DNA of 64,000 nucleotides from Nocardia rosealba. GTDB lineage: Bacteria; Actinomycetota; Actinomycetes; Mycobacteriales; Mycobacteriaceae. The stretch lies in contig NZ_JAIWNA010000009.1 of NCBI RefSeq assembly GCF_020216065.1, positions 228,523 to 292,522 of the forward strand, given 5' to 3'. Position numbers and translations under genes: made by a program. The notes under the pieces are model-generated. The model was not told the DNA's origin. It was given only the letters and a program-made list of their open reading frames with translations, and ran no database searches. Shown here in pieces: positions 8,208 through 15,936 of the stretch. The first letter of the stretch is position 1. Every line of letters starts with the position of its first letter.

Positions 8208-9584
8208 GTGAGCACCCATGTCCCGGTCGAGGCCAGGCCCGATGCGGCGGTCACCGCACGTCGATGGGTGCTGCACATCGATATGGACGCCTTCTTCGCC
8301 TCGGCCGAACAGCTCACCCGGCCGACCCTGCGCGGCAGGCCGGTGCTCGTGGGTGGGGTCGGTCAGCGCGGGGTGGTGGCAGGCGCCAGCTATGAGGCGC
8401 GGGTGTTCGGTGCGCGTTCGGCCATGCCCATGCATCAGGCGCGGCGGCTGGTCGGTGTCTCGGCGGTGGTCGTGCCGCCACGTGGGGCCGTGTATTCAGT
8501 GCTGAGCGGGCGGGTGTTCGACGCGCTGCGCAGCCGGGTACCGGTGCTCGAGACGTTGTCGTTCGACGAGGCGTTCGCCGAACCGGCCGAGCTCGCCGGG
8601 GCGAGCGTCGCCGAGGTCGAGGAGTACTGCGCGATGCTGCGCGCACTGGTCCATGCGCGGACGGGTCTCACCGCCTCCATCGGGGCGGGCACCGGGAAAC
8701 AGCTGGCCAAGATCGGCTCCGGACTGGCGAAACCCGATGGGATGCGGGTGATTTCGCCGTCCGAGCAGGGCGCGCTGCTGGCCGGGTTGCCGGTGCGCAA
8801 ACTGTGGGGCATCGGTCCGGTCGCCGAATCGCGATTACGCAGCCTCGGTATCGAGACCGTCGGCGCGTTCGCCGCGCTGCCGGAAGTCGAGGCCGCCTCG
8901 ATCCTCGGCGGCAGTGTCGGTGCCGCGCTGCACCGGCTGGCGCGCGGAATCGACGACCGGCCGGTCAGCGAGCGTGCCGAGGCCAAGCAGATCAGCGCCG
9001 AGAACACCTACGAACGCGACATCGTCACCCTCGCCGACCTGCGCACCGCGATCACCGCCATGGCCGCCTCGGCGCATCGCAGACTCGAACGCGACGGTCG
9101 CGCCGCCCGCACCGTGGTCCTCAAACTCAAGAAGTCCGACATGAGCATCGTGACCCGCTCGTTCACGCTGCCGTATGCCACCACCGAACTGGGCACGCTG
9201 GCCGCGGCCGCGCAACGTTCGGCCATCGACCCCGCCGAATTCGGGCCGATCCGGCTGGTCGGGGTCGGTTACGGCGGGCTCACCATGGTTCGCCAGGAAT
9301 CGCTGTTCCCCGAACTCGACCAGGCGCTGCCCGCCGATATCGACACCGACTCCGTCGAGGCGCCCGAGCCGGTGGCCGAACAAGCGGAACTGCCGGTGGG
9401 GCAATGGCTTCCGGGTATGGACGTGCGGCATCCGGAGTTCGGGCACGGGTGGGTGCAGGGGGCGGGCTACGGCGTGGTGACAGTGCGTTTCGAAACCAGT
9501 TCGACAGGCCCCGGCCCGGCGCGTACCTTTCCTGCCGACGAATCGGGACTGTCGCCCGCCGACCCGCTCGCCAGCCTCGACTGA
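8208..9584 (+). CDS. dinB: DNA polymerase IV, DinB/DinX type
   Basis: Y-family translesion polymerase of 458 residues. Catalytic metal ligands lie in HIDMDAFFAS (about residues 24-33) and LSFDEAFAE (about 120-128); helix-hairpin-helix and little-finger domains follow. RQESLFPELD near residue 365 contains a QxSLF-type beta-clamp-binding motif, and a short extra C-terminal domain (HPEFGHGWVQGAGYG...) matches mycobacterial DinX. The GTG at 8208 follows a TACATT -10 hexamer (8196-8201) by 6 nt, so the mRNA is probably leaderless; homologous sequence starts here and not at the open frame further upstream. The position after ileS matches Rv1536-Rv1537. Confidence 0.94.
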   Translation: MSTHVPVEARPDAAVTARRWVLHIDMDAFFASAEQLTRPTLRGRPVLVGGVGQRGVVAGASYEARVFGARSAMPMHQARRLVGVSAVVVPPRGAVYSVLSGRVFDALRSRVPVLETLSFDEAFAEPAELAGASVAEVEEYCAMLRALVHARTGLTASIGAGTGKQLAKIGSGLAKPDGMRVISPSEQGALLAGLPVRKLWGIGPVAESRLRSLGIETVGAFAALPEVEAASILGGSVGAALHRLARGIDDRPVSERAEAKQISAENTYERDIVTLADLRTAITAMAASAHRRLERDGRAARTVVLKLKKSDMSIVTRSFTLPYATTELGTLAAAAQRSAIDPAEFGPIRLVGVGYGGLTMVRQESLFPELDQALPADIDTDSVEAPEPVAEQAELPVGQWLPGMDVRHPEFGHGWVQGAGYGVVTVRFETSSTGPGPARTFPADESGLSPADPLASLD

Positions 9585-9630
9585 GCGGCCACGCCCGGCA
9601 ACCCCGCCCCTCGAACCGAAGGACGAGCAG

Positions 9631-10125
9631 TTGACCCACCGCAGGATCGGCCGTGTCGCGATCGCAGGTTTGGCCGTGATCACCGCACTCGGGCTGAGCG
9701 CGTGCACCGAAGACAAGCCCGCCGCCAAGACCACCACCAGTGCCAAGGCGACCACGACGACCGCCACCGACGACGCGCTGCCACCGGTGCCGTCGGTGGA
9801 GGAGCTCAACGCTCAGCTCAACACCGCGCTGGACCCCTCGGTGCCCAACGAGCAGAAGCTGGACTTCGTGCAGGGTGGCGAGGCCGATCCCGAGCTGCCG
9901 AACCGCCTGGCCGTCGCCGCCCGCGACGCCGGTGTCCAGGTGCAGGTCACCGAGGTGACGTCGTTCGGTGACAGTGTGAACGCCAAGGCGAACTTCACAG
10001 TGAACGGGCAGACGAATGTGGTGGACGTGCCGTTCGTGGCCGACGCCGGTAAGTGGAAGGTGCAGAAGGCGTGGGCCTGCACCATGCTGACGAATCTGGG
10101 TCAGCAGTCGGCCGCGTGCGTCTGA
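9631..10125 (+). CDS. Secreted lipoprotein of the MTB12/CFP2 (low-molecular-weight antigen) family
   Basis: 164 residues. A basic N-terminus and hydrophobic segment end in a lipobox LSAC (cysteine at residue 25), followed by a Lys/Thr/Ala-rich linker and a globular domain (about 50-164). The domain pattern PSVEELN..LN.ALDPSVP..QKL.FVQGG...FTVNGQ...V.FV...GKWKV resembles the mycobacterial MTB12 antigen. The function is unknown; it would be anchored at the outer face of the plasma membrane after Lgt/LspA processing. The TTG start at 9631 is supported by GAAGGACGAG 4-13 nt upstream. It lies between dinB and the arabinosyltransferase, 74 bp from the latter. Confidence 0.78.
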   Translation: MTHRRIGRVAIAGLAVITALGLSACTEDKPAAKTTTSAKATTTTATDDALPPVPSVEELNAQLNTALDPSVPNEQKLDFVQGGEADPELPNRLAVAARDAGVQVQVTEVTSFGDSVNAKANFTVNGQTNVVDVPFVADAGKWKVQKAWACTMLTNLGQQSAACV

Positions 10126-10198
10126 CATTCCGCTGTGCTGACGGCTCCACACCGGGGCGGCTGGGGCGCGGGCGGGCGCGCGGTTAGGATCAGGCCCC

Positions 10199-13100
10199 GT
10201 GGTTGAGACGATCGTGCGGCAGGGGCATCCGCCCAAGGGTGCTTCGGAGCCGGTGCGACCGGGTTCGCCCGGCTGGGCGCGGGTCGTGGCGATCGTCGCC
10301 GGGCTGATCGCGGTGCTCAGCGCCGCGGCCATCCCCTTCCTTCCGGTCCGCGTCGACGCCGCGAGCGTGTCCTGGCCGCAGCAGGGCTCGCCCGCGTCGG
10401 TCGAGGCGCCGCTCGTGGCCTACGCCCCGGCCGCCCTGACGGCGACGGTGCCGTGTGCGGCATTGAGTTCGGTCGCGGCGACCGGCGGGGTGGTCGTGTC
10501 CACCGTGCCGAGGCAATCGGCCGACATGGAGAAGTACGGCTTCGTCGTCAAGGTCGTCGCCGACACTCCCGAGCGCCCCGGTCGGGTCGACGTGGTGTCG
10601 CGTTCGATGCTGGTGTGGACGGCGCCGCTGGCCGACGTGCTCGACCGGTCGTGCGCGCTCACCGTCACCCTGTCGCCGACCGGATCAACGGTCACCACAA
10701 CGGGACTCGGGGAGGGCGCCACCCTCGCCGGTGATCTTCGCCCACAGGTGGTCGGGGTGTTCAGCGAGCTCACCGGTGCCGCACCCGCCGACCTGGCGGT
10801 GCGTGTGGACGTCGATTCGCGCTACATCACCTCGCCCACCTGGCCCAAGCTCGCGGTGATCGCACTGTGCGCGCTCGCGACGCTCGTCGCCCTGTTCGCG
10901 CTGCACCGGCTCGACGCCGCCGACGGCCGGTCGGCGCGCCGGTTCCTGCCGCAGCGCTGGTGGCGGCTGCGCCCGGTCGACTGGCTGGTGTTCGCGGTGC
11001 TCGGCGTCTGGCATTTCATCGGCGCCAACACCTCCGACGACGGCTACATCCTCGGGATGGCAAGGGGCGCACGCAGTTCGGGCAACATGTCGAACTACTA
11101 CCGCTGGTTCAGCGTCGACGAGGGGCCCTTCTACACCCCCTACACCGACATCATCGGCTGGCTCACCCACATCTCCACCGTCAGCCCGCTCGTCCGCCTG
11201 CCCGCGCTGCTCGCCGGTGTGCTCACCTGGTGGTTGATCAGCCGTGAAGTGCTGCCGCGCCTGGGTATCGCGTTGCGGCACAGCAAGCTCGTCACCTGGA
11301 CCGCGGCGCTGGTGTTCCTCGCGTTCTGGCTGCCCTACAACAACGGCTTGCGCGCGGAATTCGTTGTCGCCCTCGGTGTTCTGGTCACCTGGGTGTCGGT
11401 GGAGCGGGCCATCGCCACGCGGCGGTTGCTGCCCTACGCGGTGGCGGTGATCGTGGCCGCGTTCACCCTCACCGGTGCGCCGTCGGGGCTGATCTGCCTC
11501 GGGGCGCTGGTGGCCGGCGCGCGCACCATGACGGCGGTGATCGTGCGCCGGGCCAAGACGGTGGGCTACCTGTCGCAGCTGCTGCCGATCCTCGCGGCGG
11601 GTGTTGTCGTGCTCACCGTAGTCTTCGCCGACCGCACCCTGGCCGGTGTGCGCGAGATGTTCGCGGTGCATGAGAAGATCGGGCCGGGGGAGTCCTGGTT
11701 CTTCGAGTTCCTGCGCTACCAGTTCCTGTTGCAGATCAACGCCGACGGCTGGCTCACCCGCCGCTTCGGGGTGTTCGTGATGCTGCTCGGCCTCGTCGTG
11801 TGCGCGGCGACCATGCTGCGGCGCGGCGGGCACATCCCCGGCACGGCCGTCGGACCCACTCGGCGTCTGCTCGGCATCACCCTCGCCGCCATGGTGCTGA
11901 TGATGTTCTCGCCGACCAAGTGGACACACCAGTTCGGTGTGTTCGCCGGCCTCGCCACCTGCGTCGCCGCCGTCACCGCGGTCGCCGTGAGCCCGCAGGT
12001 GCTGCGGCCCCTGCGTAACCGGGCACTGTTCGCCGCCGCGGTGTTCTTCGCGCTCGCGGTGACCTTCGTCGGCGCCAACGGCTACTGGTACGTGTCGGCG
12101 TGGGGTGTGCCGTGGTGGGACAAGCCGCCGTCGGTCGCCGGGTTCGGTGTCTCCACGGTGTTCGCCGGACTCACCGGGCTCGCGCTGCTGATCGCCGCCT
12201 GGTTCCACATCCATCCGAGTCCGTCGGCCAAGCCGACGCGGCTGAGCGGTGTGCCCGTGCTCGCGGTAGCCGCCGCGATGATGGTGCTGTTCGAGGTGGC
12301 GTCCTTCGCGAAGGCCGCCGTCGCCCAGTACCCGGCGTACTCGGTGGCGAGCTCGAACCTGAACGCGGCCTTCGGCGGTGGCTGCGGGATGGCCGACGAG
12401 GTGCTCGTCGAAACCGACGCCAACGCCTCGATGCTCGCCCCGCTCGCCGGTGACATGACCACGACCATGACGGGCGAATCGACCGGTTTCCGCCCCGACG
12501 GCGTGGCTCCCGTGCTCACCTCCGACGAGGTGGAATCCACCACCGGCCAAGCGAATTCGGTCTCCGATGACCCCGACGAACTGCGCGACGCGACCACATC
12601 GGCCGGTTCGGAATCACGCCAGGGTTCGCTGCAGCTCCCGTTCGGCCTCGACCCGGCCACCACCCCGGTACTCGGCAGCTACCGGGCAGGCACGCAGGAA
12701 CCCGCCGCCCTGACCACCGGCTGGTTCCGCCTGCCCGAGGGCCCGCGCGGCCCGTTGCTCGCGGTGTCGGTGGCCGGCCGGATCCGTTCGGTCGACGCCG
12801 ACGGCATCGTGCATCCCGGCCAGGACCTGACGGTCGAATACGGCACCGCCGCGCCGGACGGCACGGTACAGGTGACCGGTCAGGTGATGCCGATCGACAT
12901 CGGCCCCGCGCCGATCTGGCGCAACCTGCGCGTCCCGCTCGACCAGCTCCCCGCCGACGCCACGGCGGTCCGCCTCGTCGCCGCCGACAAGGACCTCGGT
13001 CCCGACCAGTGGCTCGCGGTGACCCCGCCGCGCATGCCCCAGACCACCACCCTGAGCGCCTTGGTCGGCCGCGACACCCCCGTGCTGCTGGACTGGACAG

Positions 13101-13429
13101 TGGGCCTGCACTTCCCATGCCAGAACCACATGCCCACCTACAACGGCGTGTCCGAAATCCCCGAGTACCGCATCCTGCCCGACCGCAACGGCGCGACCAT
13201 CACCAACCTCTGGCAGGGCCACGACGGCGGCGGCCCACTCGGCTGGACCCAACTCCTCTTCACCGCCCGCACCCTCCCCACCTACCTGAACAACGACTGG
13301 GACAAGGACTGGGGCTCCCTCGAGCAATATCTCCCTCGAGACACCACAGCCACCCCCGCCGAGATCTCGGTGAACCCCCGAACGGAGTGGGGCACTTGGA
13401 CTCCCGGCCCGGTCATCACCGCCTGGTAA
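10199..13429 (+). CDS. Arabinosyltransferase of the EmbA/B/C family
   Basis: A 1076-residue GT-C glycosyltransferase (GT53) that transfers arabinose from decaprenyl-phosphoryl-arabinose to arabinogalactan or lipoarabinomannan and is the ethambutol target class. It has a first transmembrane helix (about 28-48), a periplasmic domain (50-210), a multi-helix membrane region (215-710), and a C-terminal carbohydrate-binding region (about 720-1076). The catalytic aspartates are D280-D281 in the NTSDDGYILG motif; the proline motif FSPTKWTHQFG follows near 570. The GTG at 10199 lies 8 nt after a TAGGAT hexamer (10185-10190), suggesting a leaderless mRNA. It stands alone here, not in an embCAB cluster, so I do not assign A, B or C. 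Confidence 0.93.
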   Translation: MVETIVRQGHPPKGASEPVRPGSPGWARVVAIVAGLIAVLSAAAIPFLPVRVDAASVSWPQQGSPASVEAPLVAYAPAALTATVPCAALSSVAATGGVVVSTVPRQSADMEKYGFVVKVVADTPERPGRVDVVSRSMLVWTAPLADVLDRSCALTVTLSPTGSTVTTTGLGEGATLAGDLRPQVVGVFSELTGAAPADLAVRVDVDSRYITSPTWPKLAVIALCALATLVALFALHRLDAADGRSARRFLPQRWWRLRPVDWLVFAVLGVWHFIGANTSDDGYILGMARGARSSGNMSNYYRWFSVDEGPFYTPYTDIIGWLTHISTVSPLVRLPALLAGVLTWWLISREVLPRLGIALRHSKLVTWTAALVFLAFWLPYNNGLRAEFVVALGVLVTWVSVERAIATRRLLPYAVAVIVAAFTLTGAPSGLICLGALVAGARTMTAVIVRRAKTVGYLSQLLPILAAGVVVLTVVFADRTLAGVREMFAVHEKIGPGESWFFEFLRYQFLLQINADGWLTRRFGVFVMLLGLVVCAATMLRRGGHIPGTAVGPTRRLLGITLAAMVLMMFSPTKWTHQFGVFAGLATCVAAVTAVAVSPQVLRPLRNRALFAAAVFFALAVTFVGANGYWYVSAWGVPWWDKPPSVAGFGVSTVFAGLTGLALLIAAWFHIHPSPSAKPTRLSGVPVLAVAAAMMVLFEVASFAKAAVAQYPAYSVASSNLNAAFGGGCGMADEVLVETDANASMLAPLAGDMTTTMTGESTGFRPDGVAPVLTSDEVESTTGQANSVSDDPDELRDATTSAGSESRQGSLQLPFGLDPATTPVLGSYRAGTQEPAALTTGWFRLPEGPRGPLLAVSVAGRIRSVDADGIVHPGQDLTVEYGTAAPDGTVQVTGQVMPIDIGPAPIWRNLRVPLDQLPADATAVRLVAADKDLGPDQWLAVTPPRMPQTTTLSALVGRDTPVLLDWTVGLHFPCQNHMPTYNGVSEIPEYRILPDRNGATITNLWQGHDGGGPLGWTQLLFTARTLPTYLNNDWDKDWGSLEQYLPRDTTATPAEISVNPRTEWGTWTPGPVITAW

Positions 13430-13440
13430 CCCAGGACGCA

Positions 13441-13800
13441 TGATCACCACGCTCAGGTGGATGGATTCACCCCGAAATCCGCCACAACGGCGTGGTGATC
13501 ACTCGTCCAATCGGCCCATGCCCTAGAGGGCCACGCTGGTGGCGGATTTCGGGCGAAGCCCGCCCGACTACGGCGTGGTGTCGCTGGTCCTGTCGGCTGA
13601 GGCTCCGTGTGCCGCCTGGAGGGTTGCTCCCCACGTTGTGGTGGATTGATTCGGGTCGAGGCCCGCCATTAGGGGCGTGGTGACCGCTCGTCCCCAGTGG
13701 CTGAGGCCCGGTGTGCCGCCTAGACGGGTTGCTCGCCGTGCTGTGGTGGATTGATTCGGGGCTGAAGCCCGCCATCACGGCGTGGTGATCGGTTGTCCAG
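13441..13800. repeat. Degenerate ~100-bp repeat array with internal inverted repeats
   Basis: This gene-free stretch holds three imperfect direct units starting near 13536, 13636 and 13741 (periods 100 and 105 bp). Each has a GTGG(C/A)GGATT core, a G(A/G)(A/G)GCCCGCC block and a GGCGTGGTG block; the last also occurs at 13489. The left end is arranged as inverted repeats: 13471-13485 is the exact reverse complement of 13539-13553 (15 bp), and 13441-13451 of 13491-13501 (11 bp). A further diverged copy lies at 14955-14990. It looks like a dispersed intergenic repeat family. I see no convincing protein, transposase or origin here. Confidence 0.8.
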
Positions 13801-13896
13801 TGGCAGCGGCGGCCTCGATGCGCGCGGTTGCCGCCGGCGCCCAGGGCAACTGCGCGAATGTGGTCGTCGCTGGGCGGGGTTGTGTCTGCGCGGGTG

Positions 13897-14829
13897 TCAG
13901 GTGGTGGCGATGCGGTGGGCGAGGGTGGGGAGGTCGGTGCCGGTGAGGCCGGGGTAGCCGTGGAGGATGTCGCGCCAGCGGGTGGGGACGGCGGAGGCGC
14001 CCCAGCGGGCGCCGAGGAGGCCGCCTGCGATGGCGGCGGTGGTGTCGGTGTCGTTGCCTGCGCGGACGCACGCTTCCAGGGCGAGGGGAAGGTGGGTGGG
14101 TGCGGAGCTGTCCGTGGTGGTGATGGCCCACCAGGCGGTCTGCAGGGCGTGGACGACCCAGCCGTTGTTGGGGAAGTCGGCGGGGGTGCCGTGTTCGGCC
14201 TCGTCGAGGCGGGCGGTCCAGTATTCGGAATACGCTGAGCCGCGGACGTATTCGCGCACGCCGTCGAAGTTCGCGTGCAGTACGGCGTGCCGGATGGCGT
14301 ACGTCCAGATCTTGCAGGCTTCGACCGCCTGTTCGTCGTAGTGGGTGAGCATGCCGACGCGCCCGGCCGCCGCCACGCATTCGGCGGCGTCGTCGAGGTA
14401 GGCGAGCGCCACCGGCGCCGTGCGCATCAGCGACCCGTTCCCGCCGGTCCGCCCGGTCAGCGACATCGCCGCCGCCTGCATGTCCAGCGCCGAGCTCGGC
14501 CTGATCGACAGCACCGCCGCGGTCTGGTTGCCGATATCCGGCGGATCGGTGTCGTACCAGCGAACGAATCCCTCGGCCACCGCGTCCAGGTCGATCCCCG
14601 GCCCCTGCGCCGCGGCCTGGGCGACCACCAGCGCCATCGACGTGTCGTCGGTCCACTCACCCGGCGCCCAGTTGAACGGCCCACCGCCGATCATGTCGAT
14701 CACCACATCGACCCCGGGCTTGGTGAACTCGTACCCCGCCCCCAGCGCATCCCCGGCAGCCGTCCCCACCAGCACTCCGGCCACCCGATCCGCAAAGCCC
14801 GAATCCCGCACAGCATCCACCCCTTTCAT
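13897..14829 (-). CDS. ADP-ribosylglycohydrolase (DraG/ARH family)
   Basis: 310-residue protein expected to remove ADP-ribose from proteins or small molecules, using a binuclear Mg2+ site. The metal-binding motifs are visible: TDDT at residues 60-63, NGSLMR..P near 130, and the C-terminal GNDTDTTAAIAGG with D260 and D262. The small-residue N-terminal helix RVAGVLVGTAAGDALGAGYE, positions 15-34, is typical of the family. The start is uncertain: ATG at 14829 is used because the frame further upstream (to 14994) translates through a trinucleotide repeat and a dispersed repeat. No partner ADP-ribosyltransferase is nearby; repeats flank both ends of the gene. Confidence 0.88.
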   Translation of the reverse strand: MKGVDAVRDSGFADRVAGVLVGTAAGDALGAGYEFTKPGVDVVIDMIGGGPFNWAPGEWTDDTSMALVVAQAAAQGPGIDLDAVAEGFVRWYDTDPPDIGNQTAAVLSIRPSSALDMQAAAMSLTGRTGGNGSLMRTAPVALAYLDDAAECVAAAGRVGMLTHYDEQAVEACKIWTYAIRHAVLHANFDGVREYVRGSAYSEYWTARLDEAEHGTPADFPNNGWVVHALQTAWWAITTTDSSAPTHLPLALEACVRAGNDTDTTAAIAGGLLGARWGASAVPTRWRDILHGYPGLTGTDLPTLAHRIATT

Positions 14830-14886
14830 CACAACAAGTCGACCCGACCGTACCGCCACACTCCGCTCGGTCGGGTCTGATAGTCC

Positions 14887-14949
14887 AACACCACCACCAC
14901 CAACACCACCGCTGCCGTTGCTGCCGTTGCTGCTGCCGCCGCCGCAGCC
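14887..14949. repeat. Trinucleotide-rich low-complexity tract
   Basis: A CAC/CCA run followed by GCTGCC/GTTGCT/GCC units, about 63 bp, lies 58 bp upstream of the ADP-ribosylglycohydrolase start. In that gene's frame it would encode a Gly/Ser-rich stretch, so it probably sits in the 5' untranslated or spacer region. Confidence 0.6.
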
Positions 14950-14954
14950 GACAT

Positions 14955-14990
14955 CGGGGTGAAATCGCGCCACAAAAGTGTGGTGGTCAG
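14955..14990. repeat. Diverged copy of the 13.4-kb repeat family
   Basis: The blocks GAAATC, CGCCACA, GTGGTG and TCA occur in the same order and spacing as at 13475-13501. The copy overlaps the last codons of rarD and lies on the far side of the ADP-ribosylglycohydrolase gene from the main array. Confidence 0.55.
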
Positions 14991-15901
14991 GCATCCAGGC
15001 TTTCGGCGGGCTGGGGAGTGGGGTGACGGTTGCGGTGGGCGCGGCGGAGGGCGTCGGTGGTGAAGACGGCCAGCGCGGTCCAGATGAGGGCGAAACCGAT
15101 CCAGCGGGAGGGCGGCATCGGTTCGTGCATCACCGCGACGCCCCAGGCCATCTGGAGGGCGGGCGTGAGGTACTGGAGGATGCCCATGGTCGACAAGGGG
15201 ACGCGCTGGGCGGCGACGGCGAACAGCAGCAGCGGGATCAGCGTGACCGGACCGGTGGCCATCATCAGACCGAAATGGGCGGGGCTGGAAGTGAACTCAC
15301 TGCGCCCGGTAGCCAGCAACACGATCACGAATGCCAGCGCGAACGGGGCGGCGACCATCCCCTCGGCGGCGATTCCGCGCAGCGCGTCGAGCCGGATCAC
15401 CTTCTTCACCAGGCCATAGGTGGCGAACGAACACGCGAGCACCAGGGCGATCACGGGCGGCCTGCCGTAGTCGACGGTGAGCACGACCACCGCCAGCGCA
15501 CCGAGCGAGAGCGCGGCCCACTGCGCACGGGAGAGCCGTTCCCGGAAGAACACCACCCCGAACGCCACCGTCACCAGCGGATTGATGAAGTACCCGAGCG
15601 CGCACTCCACCACATTCCCGGAGATCACCCCGAACACGTAGACGCCCCAGTTGATCGAGATCGCCGCCGACGCGACCGCCGCCAGCCGCCAGGTCCGCGC
15701 GTCGATTTTCCGCATCTCCCGCAGTCGCCCGCTGAGCAGCAACACCAGCACCACGACGACCAAGGTCCAGATGATCCGCTGCGCCACCACCTCCACGGCA
15801 GACGCGAATGCCAGCAGCCCGAAGAATGCCGGAAACAGTCCCCAGATGAGATAAGCCCCCGTCCCGAAGACGACACCGGGCGGGGACGTTCTTGGCTGCA
15901 T
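14987..15901 (-). CDS. rarD: RarD/EamA family transporter
   Basis: A 304-residue ten-helix inner-membrane protein of the drug/metabolite transporter superfamily. The N-terminal half has the RarD pattern GAYLIWGLFPAFFG...V.AQRIIW, then INWGVYVF and ECALGYFINPLV, the strongest RarD-specific signature. The substrate is not known for this family; E. coli RarD was named for chloramphenicol sensitivity. The ATG at 15901 opens directly into the family N-terminus. It is divergent from the P-type ATPase gene, with only 35 bp between starts, so the two promoters must overlap. Confidence 0.88.
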   Translation of the reverse strand: MQPRTSPPGVVFGTGAYLIWGLFPAFFGLLAFASAVEVVAQRIIWTLVVVVLVLLLSGRLREMRKIDARTWRLAAVASAAISINWGVYVFGVISGNVVECALGYFINPLVTVAFGVVFFRERLSRAQWAALSLGALAVVVLTVDYGRPPVIALVLACSFATYGLVKKVIRLDALRGIAAEGMVAAPFALAFVIVLLATGRSEFTSSPAHFGLMMATGPVTLIPLLLFAVAAQRVPLSTMGILQYLTPALQMAWGVAVMHEPMPPSRWIGFALIWTALAVFTTDALRRAHRNRHPTPQPAESLDA

Positions 15902-15936
15902 TCATCCCATGTTACGACTGACGTAGCCTATCGAGC

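Noticed and set aside
13467..13778. 103-codon minus-strand frame in the repeat array, with internal PESIHH-like repeats
   Set aside because: It is made by the DNA repeat itself: one repeat period (100 bp) is not a multiple of three, and there is no ribosome site or domain.
13897..14829. DarTG-like toxin-antitoxin pair at the ADP-ribosylglycohydrolase
   Set aside because: No ADP-ribosyltransferase or toxin-sized gene is adjacent, and the protein is DraG-type rather than macrodomain-type.
14830..14994. N-terminal extension of the ADP-ribosylglycohydrolase
   Set aside because: It reads through a trinucleotide tract and a dispersed repeat as Gly/Ser, with no family similarity; ATG 14829 chosen instead.
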